Source: Perkinsus olseni (Eukaryota > Perkinsozoa > Perkinsida). Taken from it: a stretch of 64,000 nucleotides of DNA. Of this stretch, positions 8,430-22,288 are shown piece after piece. Numbering within the stretch: the first letter of the stretch is position 1; each line of letters begins with the position of its first letter. Position numbers and translations under genes: made by a program. The notes under the pieces were generated by a model that did no database searches, had not been told where the DNA came from, and was given only the letters and a program-made list of their open reading frames with translations. The stretch covers positions 1 to 64,000 of the forward strand of contig JABANN010000007.1 in NCBI GenBank assembly GCA_013115125.1, read 5' to 3'.

Positions 8430-10012
8430 CATGACCTGTCGTAAGATCACCAGCTATCCTCGGAACTGGCTGGAATATCATATGTCTCGATCCGGCGGAA
8501 CGAAAGCGTTCACTCTACATGTCAATCTTCACTTCGATTTACAGTGGTTTCACTCTCCGGGCGCGGAGCACTACGGGCTGTAAAACCGCTAGTCTCTCGC
8601 CGGCCACACACGCTCTCGAACCAAGCAGGCTGGAAACCACCACCGCGAGATGCCACGAAGGATTGACCGAATGAACGCAAGCCTTGACATTGTGAGGAGC
8701 TGATAGCTAGGCGAGTTGACATAACCTAAAATAACTCAAGAATTGTACAGCCATTATGTGCAGTGATGCTCGAAGAAAAAACTCACGACTCACTAACCTG
8801 AGATGCGGTTCATGCAATGACGCCCTGCGAGCCCACTCCAGCTTCACTTTGAGCAAGCATAGCAGCGTCAGAGCCGCTGCACCGTGCGGCCCACGCGCAT
8901 GGCATCCGTCCCGCCGATCAATCGATAATGAGTATCACAATGAGAATAAAGTAGTGCTCTAGGAACCAACGTAATAGCAGCACGAGAAGGCCGGATTATC
9001 CAGCCCGGATATCGCATCTTCAGAATTGATTCCCATGACTACACTTCTAGAGACACTGTCAGCGATACATTAACCTGCTCGCCATGTTTCCCTTATGGCG
9101 TTATGATCGTCGTCCAAGGTAGTGATATGATGAATCTACAGGCCCCTATCATCGTCATATTGCTCGGCGAGGCAACAAATATAAATAAGCTTGAGGTTGC
9201 ATTCTGAGATACCTGGGTCGCATTATCGTTATGGGCGGGTTTTTCTCGCAATATTGGTCATGCTGGTCGTACTATCACAGAATGGTCTCAGGAAGAATTC
9301 ACGATAAGAAATTACGTCTTTGTCAATTGCCTCTACGTTGTCCCCATTCAACAGCCTAGAACACCTCAGTGGGAACCTTGACAGAAAGGATCCCGAAAGT
9401 GACTAGTGACGAGCAAGGTACACTAAAATCAAGCGGTGATGGCCACTTCCAACAAGTGCTTTTACCCCTGAGTCATGCAAAATGCTTCTTGTGAGGATTC
9501 GTTCCCATTTACTCACATCGATGAAGACCTCTGACGTCACGCAGGGAGTATGAGAGTGCGCGATCGTCATCGCAGCCTAACACATACAAGTAAGATCTCA
9601 AGAAACGGTTAGCGCGTGAACCAAAAGCAATCGTACCCCTATAGTATAAGAAAGGTGTGGGCATGATATGACGGCAATGGTCTTGACTCTATTAGAGACA
9701 AGCGATAGAAAACGACGGGCCTCGACGAATCCACTCTTAAGGACCGCTCGGGAAAGTGGGAGGGTTGGTCGGCTTCCGGGGCCTCCTTAAGCCCGCGTAG
9801 TGACAAATGATACGCATCGCAGCCTGAAAGGCGCTAAGTGCAGAGAGTCTTGAGAACCCGGAGATGCTACTTCTTTGTCCACACGCAGACGTGGTCCACC
9901 TGTTGTAGCATCTGCGTCATGATTCGGTTCAGCAGAATCCTCGTGAACGGGTATCTGGGGCGGAGAGTCTCAAAACTTCACAAGAGCCCAGTCAGAAGAC
10001 GCGACCGAGTCT
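8430..10012. other. No gene seen; kinase upstream region
   Basis: Almost 1.6 kb lacks any convincing open frame; the longest are 60-80 codons with no motifs. The right end abuts the stop of the next minus-strand gene. The promoter of the CDPK gene should lie just above 8395, but no TATA or other element stands out. Confidence 0.5.
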
Positions 10013-11032
10013 CTACACCCTCACTTCATGAGATGACGCAGGAGTCTCCGCCGAGGGTACCGCAGGGCTTCCAACGCTGAGCGCTTCGAGGGTAGCTCGT
10101 AGAACATCAGGGTCAACGTCCAACTGCAAATACGCTTGTGACCGAAGAAGGGCATCAAGCATACTGAAGTACCAGATCTTACCTGCTGTGACGGCTCGGC
10201 TCGTGAGGAGCTCGAATGTGATCCATTTGGTGGAAGCAGCGGTAGATCGAGTGGTGAGCTCAATGGCGCAAGCTGAGAAAAAATCATGAATGCAATGAAG
10301 AGGGGAACTCGAGCAAGTCACTTGAGGTGCCGGCGCATGCTCTGGAACCCTGGGAAGCTTGAATTCCGCCGCGTCTTCACCGCTTAGTGTCGTTAAAGGC
10401 GGGCTGTCCTGGGTGAGCATTAGCGCCTACAAATAAGACTATTGACGGCCGAGTCGTACGTTATTACTCCTTCGCCCCATTCTTCATCAGTCACAGGGAC
10501 ATTCTCCAGATCAAGCATGCCACCCGCGACCTTCGGTGTGTACGTTTTGTGACAAATATTTCCCCCACTGCGGCCACTCCCTTTTCGACCACGGTTGACG
10601 TTCTGGATACCACTCCCACTCCAATCGTTCCCGGGTGATCCGCCAGACGAACGCCTCTTGCCACCCTGACACAACATATCTCATAAACAACTATGGCTAC
10701 TAGAGAGGACCCACCTGGGAGTACTTCCCTTTTCCGTGGCCCTTCCCTTTCCGGCGGCTTTCCTCATTGCGCTCGCCGAAGTGCCCCTGGCGCTGAGCAT
10801 GCTGATAATGCTCCCAGACAGGGTCCAAGGCGCCCTCGTCGGAATGATTCAATCTTCGCCTCTCCGCATAACCTCCAAAGCCACCTTCATACCCAAGAAT
10901 ATCTCCACCTTGAGCCGTGGCGGACTCAGACGCAGCCATGCGCAAGAACGCATCCACAACATGGGAGGGAGACGGTGGGCGTCGGGGGTCCCTGTCGAGC
11001 TGCTCGGAGGTGTACTGAGGTGGGGAGCTCAT
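10013..11032 (-). CDS. Hypothetical Arg/Gly-rich protein, three exons
   Basis: Exon 1 (11032 to 10715) starts MSSPPQYTSEQLDRD and is Glu/Arg/Gly-rich, ending in KGKGHGKGKYSQ. A 49-nt GT-AG intron (10666-10714) keeps frame into exon 2, which carries an RG-rich segment (GRKGSGRSGGN) and then an acidic motif (VPVTDEEWGEG). A 38-nt intron (10409-10446) would join this in frame to exon 3, which reads a helical segment (SMLDALLRSQAYLQLD) to a stop at 10013. The RG boxes suit RNA binding, and the helical end might bind a partner, but I recognise no family. The first intron is well supported. The second is the only phase-compatible choice I found and is less certain. Confidence 0.6.
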
Positions 11033-11341
11033 CCGTCTCTTAACCACATAAAGTAGCTGCGATCAAGACATATGATGCCCCGAGAGCTCCGAACATAGAC
11101 AACTCCACAACGAGGTGTAAGCGAAAGACTGAGGGCACGCTAACAGGGTTGGTATGGACATCGACTCGGGGTGTATCGCACATCAGCTGAATATATGATA
11201 TAATGAAGAAAGAAGCACGTTTCAGAGATGCTTGCACACGGCAGGCAATCACTCTGATGACGCTCCAAGTGTTAGTAAACACATACAAATCTATGGTGCT
11301 AGCCGTAAGGCAGCACCAACATGAAGAACCTCTCAAGGGCT

Positions 11342-13368
11342 CTAAAGCTGAACATCGCGAACGCCGAGGCGTTGACCCATGTCCAGCAGCTCTTCTCGGT
11401 AGTAGCCTTCCAGCTTGTCATAATCTTTCACGACATCGGGATCCACAACCATGTTCAGCATCAACTTCCCATTGTAAGACAGGACGATGACCTGACACAG
11501 AACAAGCAAGACTCCCTGAAGCACTCCCTGGCGTCTACAATATGACTAGTATTACTTGATCGATGAGGTTGGGGAATATGGGATAGATTTGGTCGACCTC
11601 CTTCCCAGCGAAACAACATGGCTGTTGGGCACCGGGAACATTAGAAAATACAACGGAGTTTCGAGCGAAGAGATCTCTGCTAGAATTCTTAGCAAAGAAT
11701 GAAGGGACGAGAGGCATCACTTTGTTGGTAATGAACATTGACGCCGGTGATAGAAGAGACCGTTTGATACGATTCATACTCGCCCCAGTGGCTAATAGTC
11801 GTGAGACGGAATCCTTCGATTTAATGGCCTGAAATCAGCACGTGGTGGGTGATAACGATGAGGTACGTCGATCATTACCGAGCTTAGGTCCACACTGCAG
11901 AATGACCAGTTGTTGCCCAGTCTATCTCCTTCAGCCGGAGGATTGGCGCCGAATTCAAGTGGAGCCGCGACTGGTATCAGCATCCTCATGATCGTCTTGT
12001 CATCCACAGCGTCTCCACCATACCTTTTCATAGCACCAACCATCGCCCCCAGTAACACGTCATTGACAGTAGCCTAACCGAAGATAACCAAGTCGAGCGC
12101 TGCAAGCAGCCGCAAAGAGAACATCATGCGTGCCACCTTCTTGGGAGAATTATTCTTGATGGCTTTGACGTAGTTCAGAGAGAACGGCTCGAAGCAAATT
12201 GACTTCCGATGTCCGCTGTATCGTAGACCACCTTTACGGTGCGCGAGAGAAGAGTTGAATCCATACTCAGACTCGAAGCACTTAGTGTTTTGAAGAGCGA
12301 AGGCGAGGGCTGAGCGTAACTGAGACTAGGCCATTACACGACAGCCGCAGCCATGATGCTGATGATGATGATGATGCCCCGATTCGACAGCACTACCCAT
12401 TCCAGTGGGTACAGCACAGCGTATATAGGCTTGGCCAAGGGATTCAGCTTCATAGGCTTCTTTTCCTTCGGATTAGTGAATGTGATGGCACTTCCGTCTA
12501 GATTCGTCGCGGTCTTCTCCAGGACTTGCACCTGAAACAATATCACGTCGAGTGGACTTAGTTGACGCATGCAATCATTTACCAGGCTGAATCCATCCCC
12601 GATAGTATGATGAGATCTGAAGAACATGCAGTCCTTCACTCCAACAGCGTCTTTGGCGGCGGGCAGCAAATGAATCCTCCACAGCGGCCTATCAGTAGGT
12701 AGTGGATGATTGATAATCTAAGTGAAGGGCAATGGTGACTGTTGTGAGCCCTGCCAAGACTAAATCCCTACCTCCTGGATCTTATCGTCTAGGGCAACAC
12801 GACTTTCCATTGGCTCGCTGATGAATATGTGGTCTGATAAGTCGATATTATCTACCGGTTTCCAGCTATGAGTCTCGACATCAGGGACACTCGAAAAACG
12901 GGTGAAGGGAAGTAACTGATGAAATAATGCGTCGCGGCACCCGTCTACATACATTGATCTTCGGCTCACCTTCTCCTCCACAACTTTCTCGATTGCTCCT
13001 CTACTAGGCATAGAGTCTTTGAAGAGGACTGCGCAGTTAATAACATTACAGGTTGGCGGGAGGTTAGCCTCCTTAGGGAAACAGTCACATTGCAACATGT
13101 GCTCTTCCATCCAGGTCATCGGCCGTGGACCAAAACCTGAGCAAACTGGGTTCAGACCCATGCGCGTGAAGGTGATACCGATCGTCGACGGCGAACTGCC
13201 TCGAAGGGCCCAACCATCACCACGACTACCTGATCTCAAGCGCATAGCCCGGCAAAACAGGCACTTCCCCACAACTGCCACGACTATAGTCACTATTGTG
13301 ATAGCCAGAAGGTAGGTATAGTCGCTGGAGAGCATCGATAATATGTAAAACAAGGAACTAAAGGCCAT
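11342..13368 (-). CDS. Wax ester synthase / diacylglycerol acyltransferase (WS/DGAT family)
   Basis: Enzymes of this family transfer an acyl group from acyl-CoA to a fatty alcohol or diacylglycerol, making storage wax esters or triacylglycerol, usually at ER membranes. The protein starts MAFSSLFYILSMLSS at 13368, and a hydrophobic segment at residues 18-37 suggests a membrane anchor. The signature HHxxxDG is present as HHTIGDG (12591-12611). Later come NDVLLGAMVGAMKRYGG and SNVPGAQQP, both typical of the second half of the family, and a stop at 11342. Introns include 12532-12582 (51 nt, in frame) and one starting at 12771, with further introns near 12300-12340, 11870 and 11530. The length of about 500-560 residues matches plant-type WSD proteins. 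Which substrate it prefers cannot be told from the sequence. Confidence 0.88.
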
Positions 13369-14350
13369 TCAACGTCGACTTCCAGAGCTTACGACCTACC
13401 CCTCAGCAAGCAGCAAAAACCAATCATTCTCAGGTGATATTCTTACAGGAGAGGACATCAGCCGAGCCCGCAACAGACACACATTTTTCCCTTCGTGAGT
13501 GGTTCACTTCTTGGCAACAACTAGCACAGGTAACTTGATGGGTGGAACTGATCCAGGACGATGTCCCGCACCACCACGCAGGACCCAAGGCTCCTATATT
13601 CAGAGACGAGGTTCACCCTGTTAGACAAGGGAGGAACGGAACGTCTTATACACGCTGCAGATACTAATGCCGACGAAACGGGATGGACTACTGCGCAAGG
13701 CCCAGAAAGTTACTTGGCAACAATCATTTACTGTAGCGTTATAGCAGTGCTTTAACAGCACACCTGCGACGCATTTTTCTTTCATCTTCGCGCGCGCCAC
13801 GAATTACCCCCGCGCGGGCTAAAGTCGCCCAGGGGCCAGCAGTCAGATCGCGGTGAAGGATCGGGAGGGCTGCGGGCGTTGACGTGATCGTTAACGTCAT
13901 TCTAAGTTGTTAGTGGTTTGCGAAAATTCACGCGGCGGGAGCAACTTCCGATTCTCCACGTCTGTGCGGTCCTCTCGTAAAACTCCTCAGAGTCTCCTGG
14001 GATAATTTTGATACATCTCCTGTAATCTACTCACTAATTGACTCAAACGGGTTCCGGATAAATACCTCCCAGCATGTGCGAATATTCGAGAATGATCTAC
14101 CAACAGGAAGCACGTGGTTCGACGATGAGCTAAAGTGGGCAGACCATATGATCATCATATTATGTTGTCGGTCAGCGAGGCCCGACAACAACCCTCCAAT
14201 AATCACTTTCAGATATAGAGTTCCTGACACTGCCGAATGACCACTGGCAAACCACCCGAGGGTAACGCCCCGTGGTCGGACAAATGGTTCCAACGATTGA
14301 CTAGCAGCTCGACAAGACTGATGAGTGACTGAGTGAAAAGTTCACAATAA
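13369..14350. other. No gene seen
   Basis: The stretch between the acyltransferase start and the VPS15 stop has only short open frames. A GC-rich patch around 13780-13830 (GCGCGCGCC, CGCGCGGGC) stands out but carries no recognisable element. The left part is the likely promoter of the acyltransferase. Confidence 0.5.
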
Positions 14351-17300
14351 TTATCGCCAAATCTTTATCAGACCATCACGACCAGCAGTAACAAGTACAT
14401 CATATTGCAAGGAGAACACACACATGTCCAGTATGGTATCCCTATGCCCATCTGCAACCTTAAGACCAAAATCGCCTCCATCGGGCGCAGGAGTATCGGC
14501 GGAACCTTGGGCACGAGCCATCGTAGAGGCTTGGGAGCCAGTCGGAGTTACGCAACGTGGATTCGACATGACCTGAACTCCTCCCAATTGCAGCGGGACC
14601 CTCGGGGACTGGTTTGAGAGCGGTACGGCGATTCCCGCCTCCTGAGGCTGCCAGTATCGGACAATGGCATCATTCCCCGCGCTGAGTAAAGTCCAAGGGC
14701 CTCCACGAGACGTAGGAATCTCCAGCATCGACCGCACTGTCAGGCTACTGGGATCCGCACACTCTTTCACTCGCTGCGTTAGTACGTCGGCACCGACTAA
14801 GAAGTTCTGTCTTGGCTGCGAGCCCATATCGGCCAAAACTGGTAGATTAATAGAGCCGGGCTGCTCGGCGGAGAGCATGAGTTTGACCGGGCGGATGTCG
14901 GCATCGAGCGAAGTGAAGTCGTACAGAGCCATCATTCCACGAGTGCCCTCAGCAAGCCAGAAAGACTTGTTCCCTCCTTGGAAGGAGTTGCACATCGCTG
15001 TGATGGGGAGTACTCCCACGCCGGCACCCTCCTGGGACAACTTATACGTTCGAGTCCGATGAGATAAGTATCGAACGTCGAACGAACGAACGAAGCCCGA
15101 CCGTGTGCCGAGGACTGTCGTCCTACCATCGGAGGAGCATAGGATACTAGTCGGCACACCCACAGGCCTATCGGGCTCAGCGACACTGAAGACGCAGCGA
15201 CCTGCTCTCACGTCGAAGCCGAATACGCTGCCGTGATGGTTAGCAGCGACCACAACGTTTTCGACGTCAGTATCGAGACTTTCGATAGCTGATATGCCAC
15301 CATCGAATAACACAGATGCCGTGCCAGTAGTAGTAGGAGCTTTGAGCGACACGACGGGCTCGTTGCCTGAGAGGAACCCCGATGCTGACTCTGCTGTGGC
15401 CTAGCAGGTTGTCTCACCAGGAGCATCCATCCGATAAACATATAGAGATGGTGAAGACCCACCCACAACTACTGATTTGCAATTACGCATGGCCTTCATC
15501 GGAAAGTTGTAATGTGATACCTCAGTCTGGTGTATCTCCTCGTCAGGAAGGGTTACTATCTTGCTACTGGTCGGCGCAATGTCCTCCTCGAGGATGTGGC
15601 CACGCCAGGCACGAAGCTGAACAGAGCGATTATGCAGCCGGTGATTTATGGTCAGCCGACATTTTAAAGGCAAAGACTCACAACACCGAAGTCTCACCGT
15701 GCCATTTCCTCCCATCGCCATGATCAAGCGGCCATCATCACTGGCATCCACTGCTACTACCTGACTTCATACTTACTCGGAGCGCTCTGGTTATTCGGAT
15801 CGAATAACAAGAAGAAGAGGCCTCAAAGAAACCGAACCTACCGGTGTCCTGTGGGCGGCACCCCTGCCGCCGGCTAGCTGCGCAGAGGAACCTAGTCCGT
15901 CCTGCGGTATTACAGCGTCGCCAAAGTCATACTCAAAGTCATAAATGGTACCAACGAGGAAGCCACCAGGCCGCCAAGCAGTAGGAGTGGCCAATGAGTA
16001 CCTGAGGCTGCTGCCGCAGTTAGAAACAGATAACCGAACCCACCCAGAAGAATCATTGGAGCCAGTCGCATTATCCATGTCTATACCACCAGCAGGCGGG
16101 ATTGATGCCGACTGCACTGAACCCACGGAGATCGAGGACCCGCTGCTCGTGCCTGTATAAAGCATAGAACGCCATCAAATGATGACCAACATCCGGGGCC
16201 CACTCACTATTGTGGTCCGCGGCAACAGGAGATGCTTCCTGAGCTACGGCACGAGCCTCTGGCTGAGATTCCGTCGCTTCTATGGTTGGGGGGTCAACTC
16301 CGGCACGACATTGCAAATGGAGCCTCTGAAGTCAACTCCACCTTGCATTGAGCTCCTCCTGACGATATTGCCTCCTCACCTGGGCCCGCACCTTCCTATG
16401 ACCATACATGCCGTAGCTTTCCGCCTCACTTCCAAGGACTCCTCGGATCTCGTTGACTATTTGTAGTTTTTTCCTACTCACATACAGCGTCTCCTGGGAC
16501 CCATCCAGGCGGTTCAATATCCCCAATGCAGGTCTAGGAGGAGGCAATAGCAGATGGCGTGCCCGCCAGTCCTTGAGAAGCTTGTTCACGTGACCCTCGA
16601 AGCCTAGCGGATCGTCAGCCTCCGCGGTAGGAGTATAGGGTAGGATGGCCGGGACGTTGGGATTAGATATGGGCACTCTGATGATCTGCATGGGGCCCGA
16701 GGTGCTCACTGGCCCTGGCTCTCCCATAGCCACACCATGAGACGCTGTGCCTCGGTAGAATTTCTTAGCTAACTCTATTCTTGCAGCCCCAATTTCATCT
16801 TGGAGAACCTCGGTAGCTTGTTGGCCAAGTACCAGGTCATACGATACAGGATAGAGACCCTCGAGATCCGCGAAACATCGCCATCCCTTAGGAAGATAGT
16901 CAGCGCCTCTGAGGTCAGCAAATGAACGCCGCCTGAGATAGACGTACCTGCATGGGAGCCATGGCCTACTGCAAATGAGGAGCCTAATGAAGGATAGCCT
17001 ACTGAAGAGCCTCCCCGATGTGTCGTTTAGTTATATTGCATAGCAAACCCTTGGCAGCAGCCTGTATGGTGACATTAGGGTGGCATAGGTACGGCACAGC
17101 AGATTCGGCGAATCTCATAACCGACTCTCGATGAACTGAGTTTGGGCCTAACAACGGTTCAACATTGTAAGCATTTCTCTAGTGTCTATTTACCTTCCTC
17201 AGGCACAGTCTTGTAGCCCTCCAGCAACTCCGTTGCTCCCATGAGAGCTGCGAGGGTAAGCCTGTCATCCCCGACTTCCTTCGATAATGTTTGAGTGAAG

Positions 17301-20300
17301 TACCTTTCAATGCACTGCTAAGAACCACGACCACACCTCAGCAGTCCTTTGACACAGGTATACGACATCTGTCTCATTCCTCCACAAAAGCTTAATATAT
17401 CATTGAAACACAGCGGAAATTCACGGCGATTGCGTAAATATGACAGCTCGCCGGGAGGATACAGAAGTTGGGAGATACTGGATAGACTGTGGATTTGATG
17501 ACGAGAGGTGCTTACGGGAGTAGAGCCACATCAGCGGCGAATGGTCCCAATACGTTGGCACACTTCGGGGCCAAACGACAGAAGGCTACTCTAACTTGAG
17601 GGTTGGGGTCATTGAGAAAACACATGAGGTAAGGGAGAGTAAGGCCTCTGTCTGGGGATTTCCCTCCGCTCTCTTCTTTGTTCTGCCTAGAGGGCTCTGG
17701 GCCAGGCGAGACGCTCTGGGCGATGATAGGCGGAACCGTGAGGGAGGATATGGGCGCATCTGAGTCAACGAGTTGCCCGAACTATGGGTTTGCTGCATTA
17801 CCCTGTGGCTCTCTGATATTCTGGTTCTGTGCCGAGTCTGGCTCTTGAGAACACGGCGGCAGTAACGCGGCAAATTCTGGTAGCGCCTGACGCTTTGTGG
17901 TAGGATGCAATCTCACTCTGTAGGCTCACTTCGAGAACCGCTAGTTTCACTGCCTCTGCCGCCCTGGGTGGTAGATGGGCGGGGTCCGGGCTGTGGGTAC
18001 TAGCTGTGCTCGAGGACACCACCCGACCTGAGGATAAGTTCCAGCATCATGCTGCTTCCGACGCCAGTGGAGTTCGACCTACTACCACTTGGAGTTCTTG
18101 CTGAGAAGTTGTTCCCTGGAGGCGCTCGTTGGAATACTTGCTGAAGATAAGTCGCCACGAAATTATGCATAGCTGTTCGGATTGCCTCGAGGCTAGTAGC
18201 CGAGTCACCGGACTGATGAGGTGTAATGGGTGAGAGCCCGTGACCACTCTTCCGCCTATTACCGGCAGTGCCGACATCTCTGCAATGGTAACGGAGAGTT
18301 CGGCCAGCTTAACAGCGGCATGAGCAGAGTAGGATAGGAGATTAGCATCCGATCTCGTGGCGATGAGTGATAGCAGCACCGGCCATAAGTAGTCCACGAA
18401 AAGGCTGTAGACGGAACCTGTCGAGCACGAACAAACAGGGGGCCTACCAGTAACTCTAGACACATGTTTGGGTTGCTCACCGGTGTCCGCTACTCCGCCG
18501 AACTGACCCGATGCGTACAGCGACTCTTCGGTATCAGCTGTGTGGGGGATACACTCGAGTGCAGCGACGAGTGAACGAAGGGCCTATCAAGAATACCACT
18601 AAAAGCGACTGCTAAGTGAGCGGCTTGCCTGTGTTCGGCACTCAGCCGTGGGCTCAGTACTCAGTGCCGCATGGCAATGGGGGACCACAAGCTCGAGCAA
18701 GGTATGACGGCTGCAGAAGGGAGCCAGGGTCTCTGAGGAGAGAAGGCGACAATGTTGATAATGCTGGCAGTGAGGACTGCGGCATACCGAGCATCATTAG
18801 TGATACCTGCCGAGCCCGAGGGTGACTGCCTGCATGCCCGGCCGATGTTATCATACCTGACGGAAACCTTTTCATCGACTGGTTACAGTGACAGGAGCTA
18901 CCTTACCGACGACAACAAAGAGGACATCCCGATCACCGTTACTGCCATCGGTGCCCTCGAGCTCTGCCTCAGGGACAATGGGTCCGGTGGGGAACAGGAG
19001 AAGCAGTAACCCTGTCATATTCCGAGACAGATGTTTTTCCCAATCAGCCAGGACCTAAATCCCATCTCAGTGGACTCAACACAGAAAAAAATGTGACAGT
19101 CCATGCACCTTCCCTCCCTGACAGTGAGCCTCTGCACTCCTCCTCCACAGTGACAGCAGCATACCATGAAAGGCCCTACAACATGAGGGCCTCAGCTGCG
19201 GATGGGGGAATGGATGGCCCTCGTCCAGGCTGCCACATGCCAGGGGATCGTAACGGGCTAAAATACGAAGTAACCGACCGCAGCATAAGCCGCGGATGGG
19301 CTACGTGTGGTGGCTTGATGCTCCCCGTTCGTTGCCTCCGGACGTTGGACATACTCTTGGTTTTGAAAGAAGGCAAACTGCTGACTCTGGGAACTTTCGT
19401 AAACCTGAGGGCCTGCCTGAGTCTTGGACTACCAGAACGGCAATAGCCTTCGCAGCCTACAGCGCTGAGAGTATTATCGTCGACGTCAGGGCAGCTCCTG
19501 GAGACCAGTTTCCTCACAGCTTCAAAAATACGACGGGCAGCCGCCGGCTCTTTGTCGATGTTGATTGAACCAATCTTCTTGAGATGCTCGAGCAGAATAT
19601 CTCGAGGTACCTGAGCACAGTGCTGATGAGTGTTGCTGCTGCTATTGATACACGGAATTACCAGCATGAGTATCAGGAAAGGTAGGTTATGCACTAGGAG
19701 ATCTATTCGCATATCAGCCGCCATGTATATTGGGTTGGATTGAATAACCACACCTATGCATCAGGAGGCAGGCCATGCACTCAACAGCGCTTGGATGCTG
19801 CTCACATAGAGGCAGTAAGGCTTCTCCAAATGCTTTAGGAAAGAGGGGGGACTCCTCACACTCATCATCACCCTCCTTATCGGGCCGCGCTATGGGCGTC
19901 ATAAGAAGAGATAATGGTAGTGGTCTCGAGGCTGGATCCAGGGACAGCAGAGATGCGACCAACTTGCGTATTCGAGGGTTCTGAAAGTAAGACAGAAGCG
20001 GTCCTTGAAAACGAAAGCCTAGATGAGACAAGCGGGATAGACCCTGAGAACCTAAACGTGGGGTCTTACATGGACGTGTTGTGTCGCCTGAGCCACATGT
20101 GCCTCAGACTCTTTATCTGGCCTTCCACCACTGCGGACCAGGGAGTGCCTAATGGGCTTTGTTAGGTAGAGTACCACAGTAGTCGGAGACAATACATTTT
20201 GAGGGTATCCGGCAGGTCGAAAATGGTGTGAGAATGGTCAGCGCTGAAGATCTCAGCAGTACAACATCCCAGACTGAAGGAGTCAAAACGCTGCTGGTTG

Positions 20301-21992
20301 CCGGAGAGAACCTGAAGGCGCGGCACCGAGTATGGACGAGCGCCAGACTCCACAAACCGAAGAGATGATTACCGGTTCTCCCGTTACGACTCCTAGGCCA
20401 CCACCACCGCTGCTGCTGCTGCTGCCATCATCGCTACAGAACCTTTCGGGCGCGATATAGCACCGGTTCCTTGCCATGTACTGGAAGGCAGGAGAAGTTA
20501 GTATAGAACGGCCTTCTCCGTTAATACTCCTCTCTGAGAAATCTCTCGGTCCATCCCAGGGAGGTCTCCACCAGGTGGAGCGATACCCGAAGCTGTGGCG
20601 AAAAACAACGAGAATACGGCACTAGCCTTTTCCCCGGCTGGTAGGGTGACGGGCTTCATGATTCCAAAGGAGCCCAGGTCGCCAAGCATAACCTGTCGGG
20701 TCCAATTATACAAAAAACGATGCCCGTTTGTTGACCTGCTCGCTTCCACCAACAATAAAGACATTTTCCGTTTTCAAGTCCCCATGAACTCGGCCAAGAG
20801 CGTGGAGTTGAGCCAGTGCACAGATGAGCTGGTATCTGCTTTGAATATGCGATGTTACCCGGGAGGAGCAGAAGGCAAAGTGGGGCGAGGCCCAATAACG
20901 TTGGGCTACGCACTAGCTCACTGCAGACAGCAAGGAGCACCAAGTCTAATGGTATCTCAACGCTCCCCTACTCACAACCAGAGCTCCTCACACGCAAGAC
21001 GGATACGGATACTCTTGACACGGCATACTATTCAGCTGCAATTATTTTCTTACAGGATCCACATTTTCATCATTTCCGTAAGTGTTGGTTGAGCAAAGAG
21101 CCGATCGGTCAATGTGTGTTGCATGTACCTGGTCGAGAGTAACCTGTGCCAGGCTCTGTACTGAGAACCACCCCGATTACTGTCGAACTATGACGGCACT
21201 AGAATCGGAAACCAGGACGTTGGAGTAGGGCAGGAGATTCGGATACAGCACTGCTTGCGCTGCGTACTCATTGCGCAAGTTGATCTGAAGAACTCGCGAG
21301 TGATGCGTCAGCATTGCCCTCGCAGTATACCAAGCTACTGTATTACTAATGACATCCTTATCGGCTCCAGGAATTGGGTCGTTATAGAATCGCCTCCTCC
21401 GCGTACTCGAGGAGGTGTGGACGCTCGGCTACTCTGATCACGTGAGTAAAACCTCCATCGACACAGGGTAGCAGGTCGTCACTCTGCGCTACTTTAGCGA
21501 GATCGCTTTCGCTGCCGAAGGTCCGCTTCAGTCCGGCGGTCGGAGATGAAGCAGATTCCCCTTCCCCGCCGAGTTGCCCAGAGGTGGGGGCCTGCGGCTG
21601 TTGCTGGACTAGTGCTGGCACGAAGAGCTTGCCAATGAACTCTACAGCTGGGGTGATCGGGGATCCGAAGAGGAATACCTGCCCAGTAGTACAGTTGACA
21701 TCAAGACTCCCTGAGAACGATATCCAAGGACGGGCGGCGCCACATAATGTAGTCATGAACAAGCTTCCTTATAGCTGGAAGCGAGGTGTCCATATGGCAC
21801 GATGACCCGTCACGACGCTATTCCCTAGTCATGCGCTTCCACTACCTTAAACAGTTTGTAGGAAGCGACATGACACTTCCTTTCCTGTGATATCTCCGGG
21901 TAGTCATTCAGATAGGAGTCTACTTGCGATAGCTTCACACTCGAAGCCGGCTCTACAACATACCCTGGATACGTAGAGTACCGTAGGCCCAT
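14351..21992 (-). CDS. VPS15: VPS15 / PI3-kinase regulatory subunit 4
   Basis: VPS15 is the pseudokinase-like scaffold that holds VPS34 for PI3P synthesis in autophagy and endosomal sorting. The start MGLRYST at 21992 fits N-myristoylation, as in known VPS15, and is followed by SSVKLSQVDSYLNDYP and YKLFKVVEAHD. N-lobe exons lie near 21260-21390 (YPNLLPYSNVLVSDSSAVI). The catalytic-loop region reads RVHGDLKTENVF (HGD in place of HRD, a family trait; 20769-20786), and the Mg loop is degenerate (GDLGSFG). CYIAPERF lies at 20440-20463. C-lobe and helical HEAT-type repeats fill about 16400-20160. A WD40 propeller follows from about 16300, ending AGRDGLIKIWR at 14351. One intron (GTCAAC...CGACAG, about 44 nt) sits just after GGSEQ. 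About a dozen or more exons are implied. The segment 21400-21760 is open but unmatched and may be an insert or intron. Confidence 0.9.
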
Positions 21993-22288
21993 GTATAGGA
22001 ATTAAAAATCTCGAAACCACTTCCAGTGAGCACTCCGAGGGGTTCACTTTGGTGGCCGCTATTAGACGTAAGACGACCCACAACTGTGGATGAGGCCTCG
22101 AGTAAGCCGCTGACACTTCAACAACACAAAAACCATTCCTATCAGCAACCAGAAAGCGATATGTCCATAACATGTTGGTCAGTCTCTCACCGAGCTGTGC
22201 TGCCACCAGTGCCATACGACGGGCCCATACTGGCCATCTCTTGATGCTTCTGTACCTATACATTTGAACTGTCAGCGAAGGTGTGGTA

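Noticed and set aside
10164-10182. 19-nt mini-intron (GTAAGA...TTCAG) in the RG-rich gene
   Set aside because: Removing it shifts the frame into a much less protein-like sequence, while the unspliced frame reads a good helical segment to its stop.
12356-12377. GAT microsatellite as a regulatory repeat
   Set aside because: It lies in or beside an intron of the acyltransferase gene and is an ordinary short triplet run.
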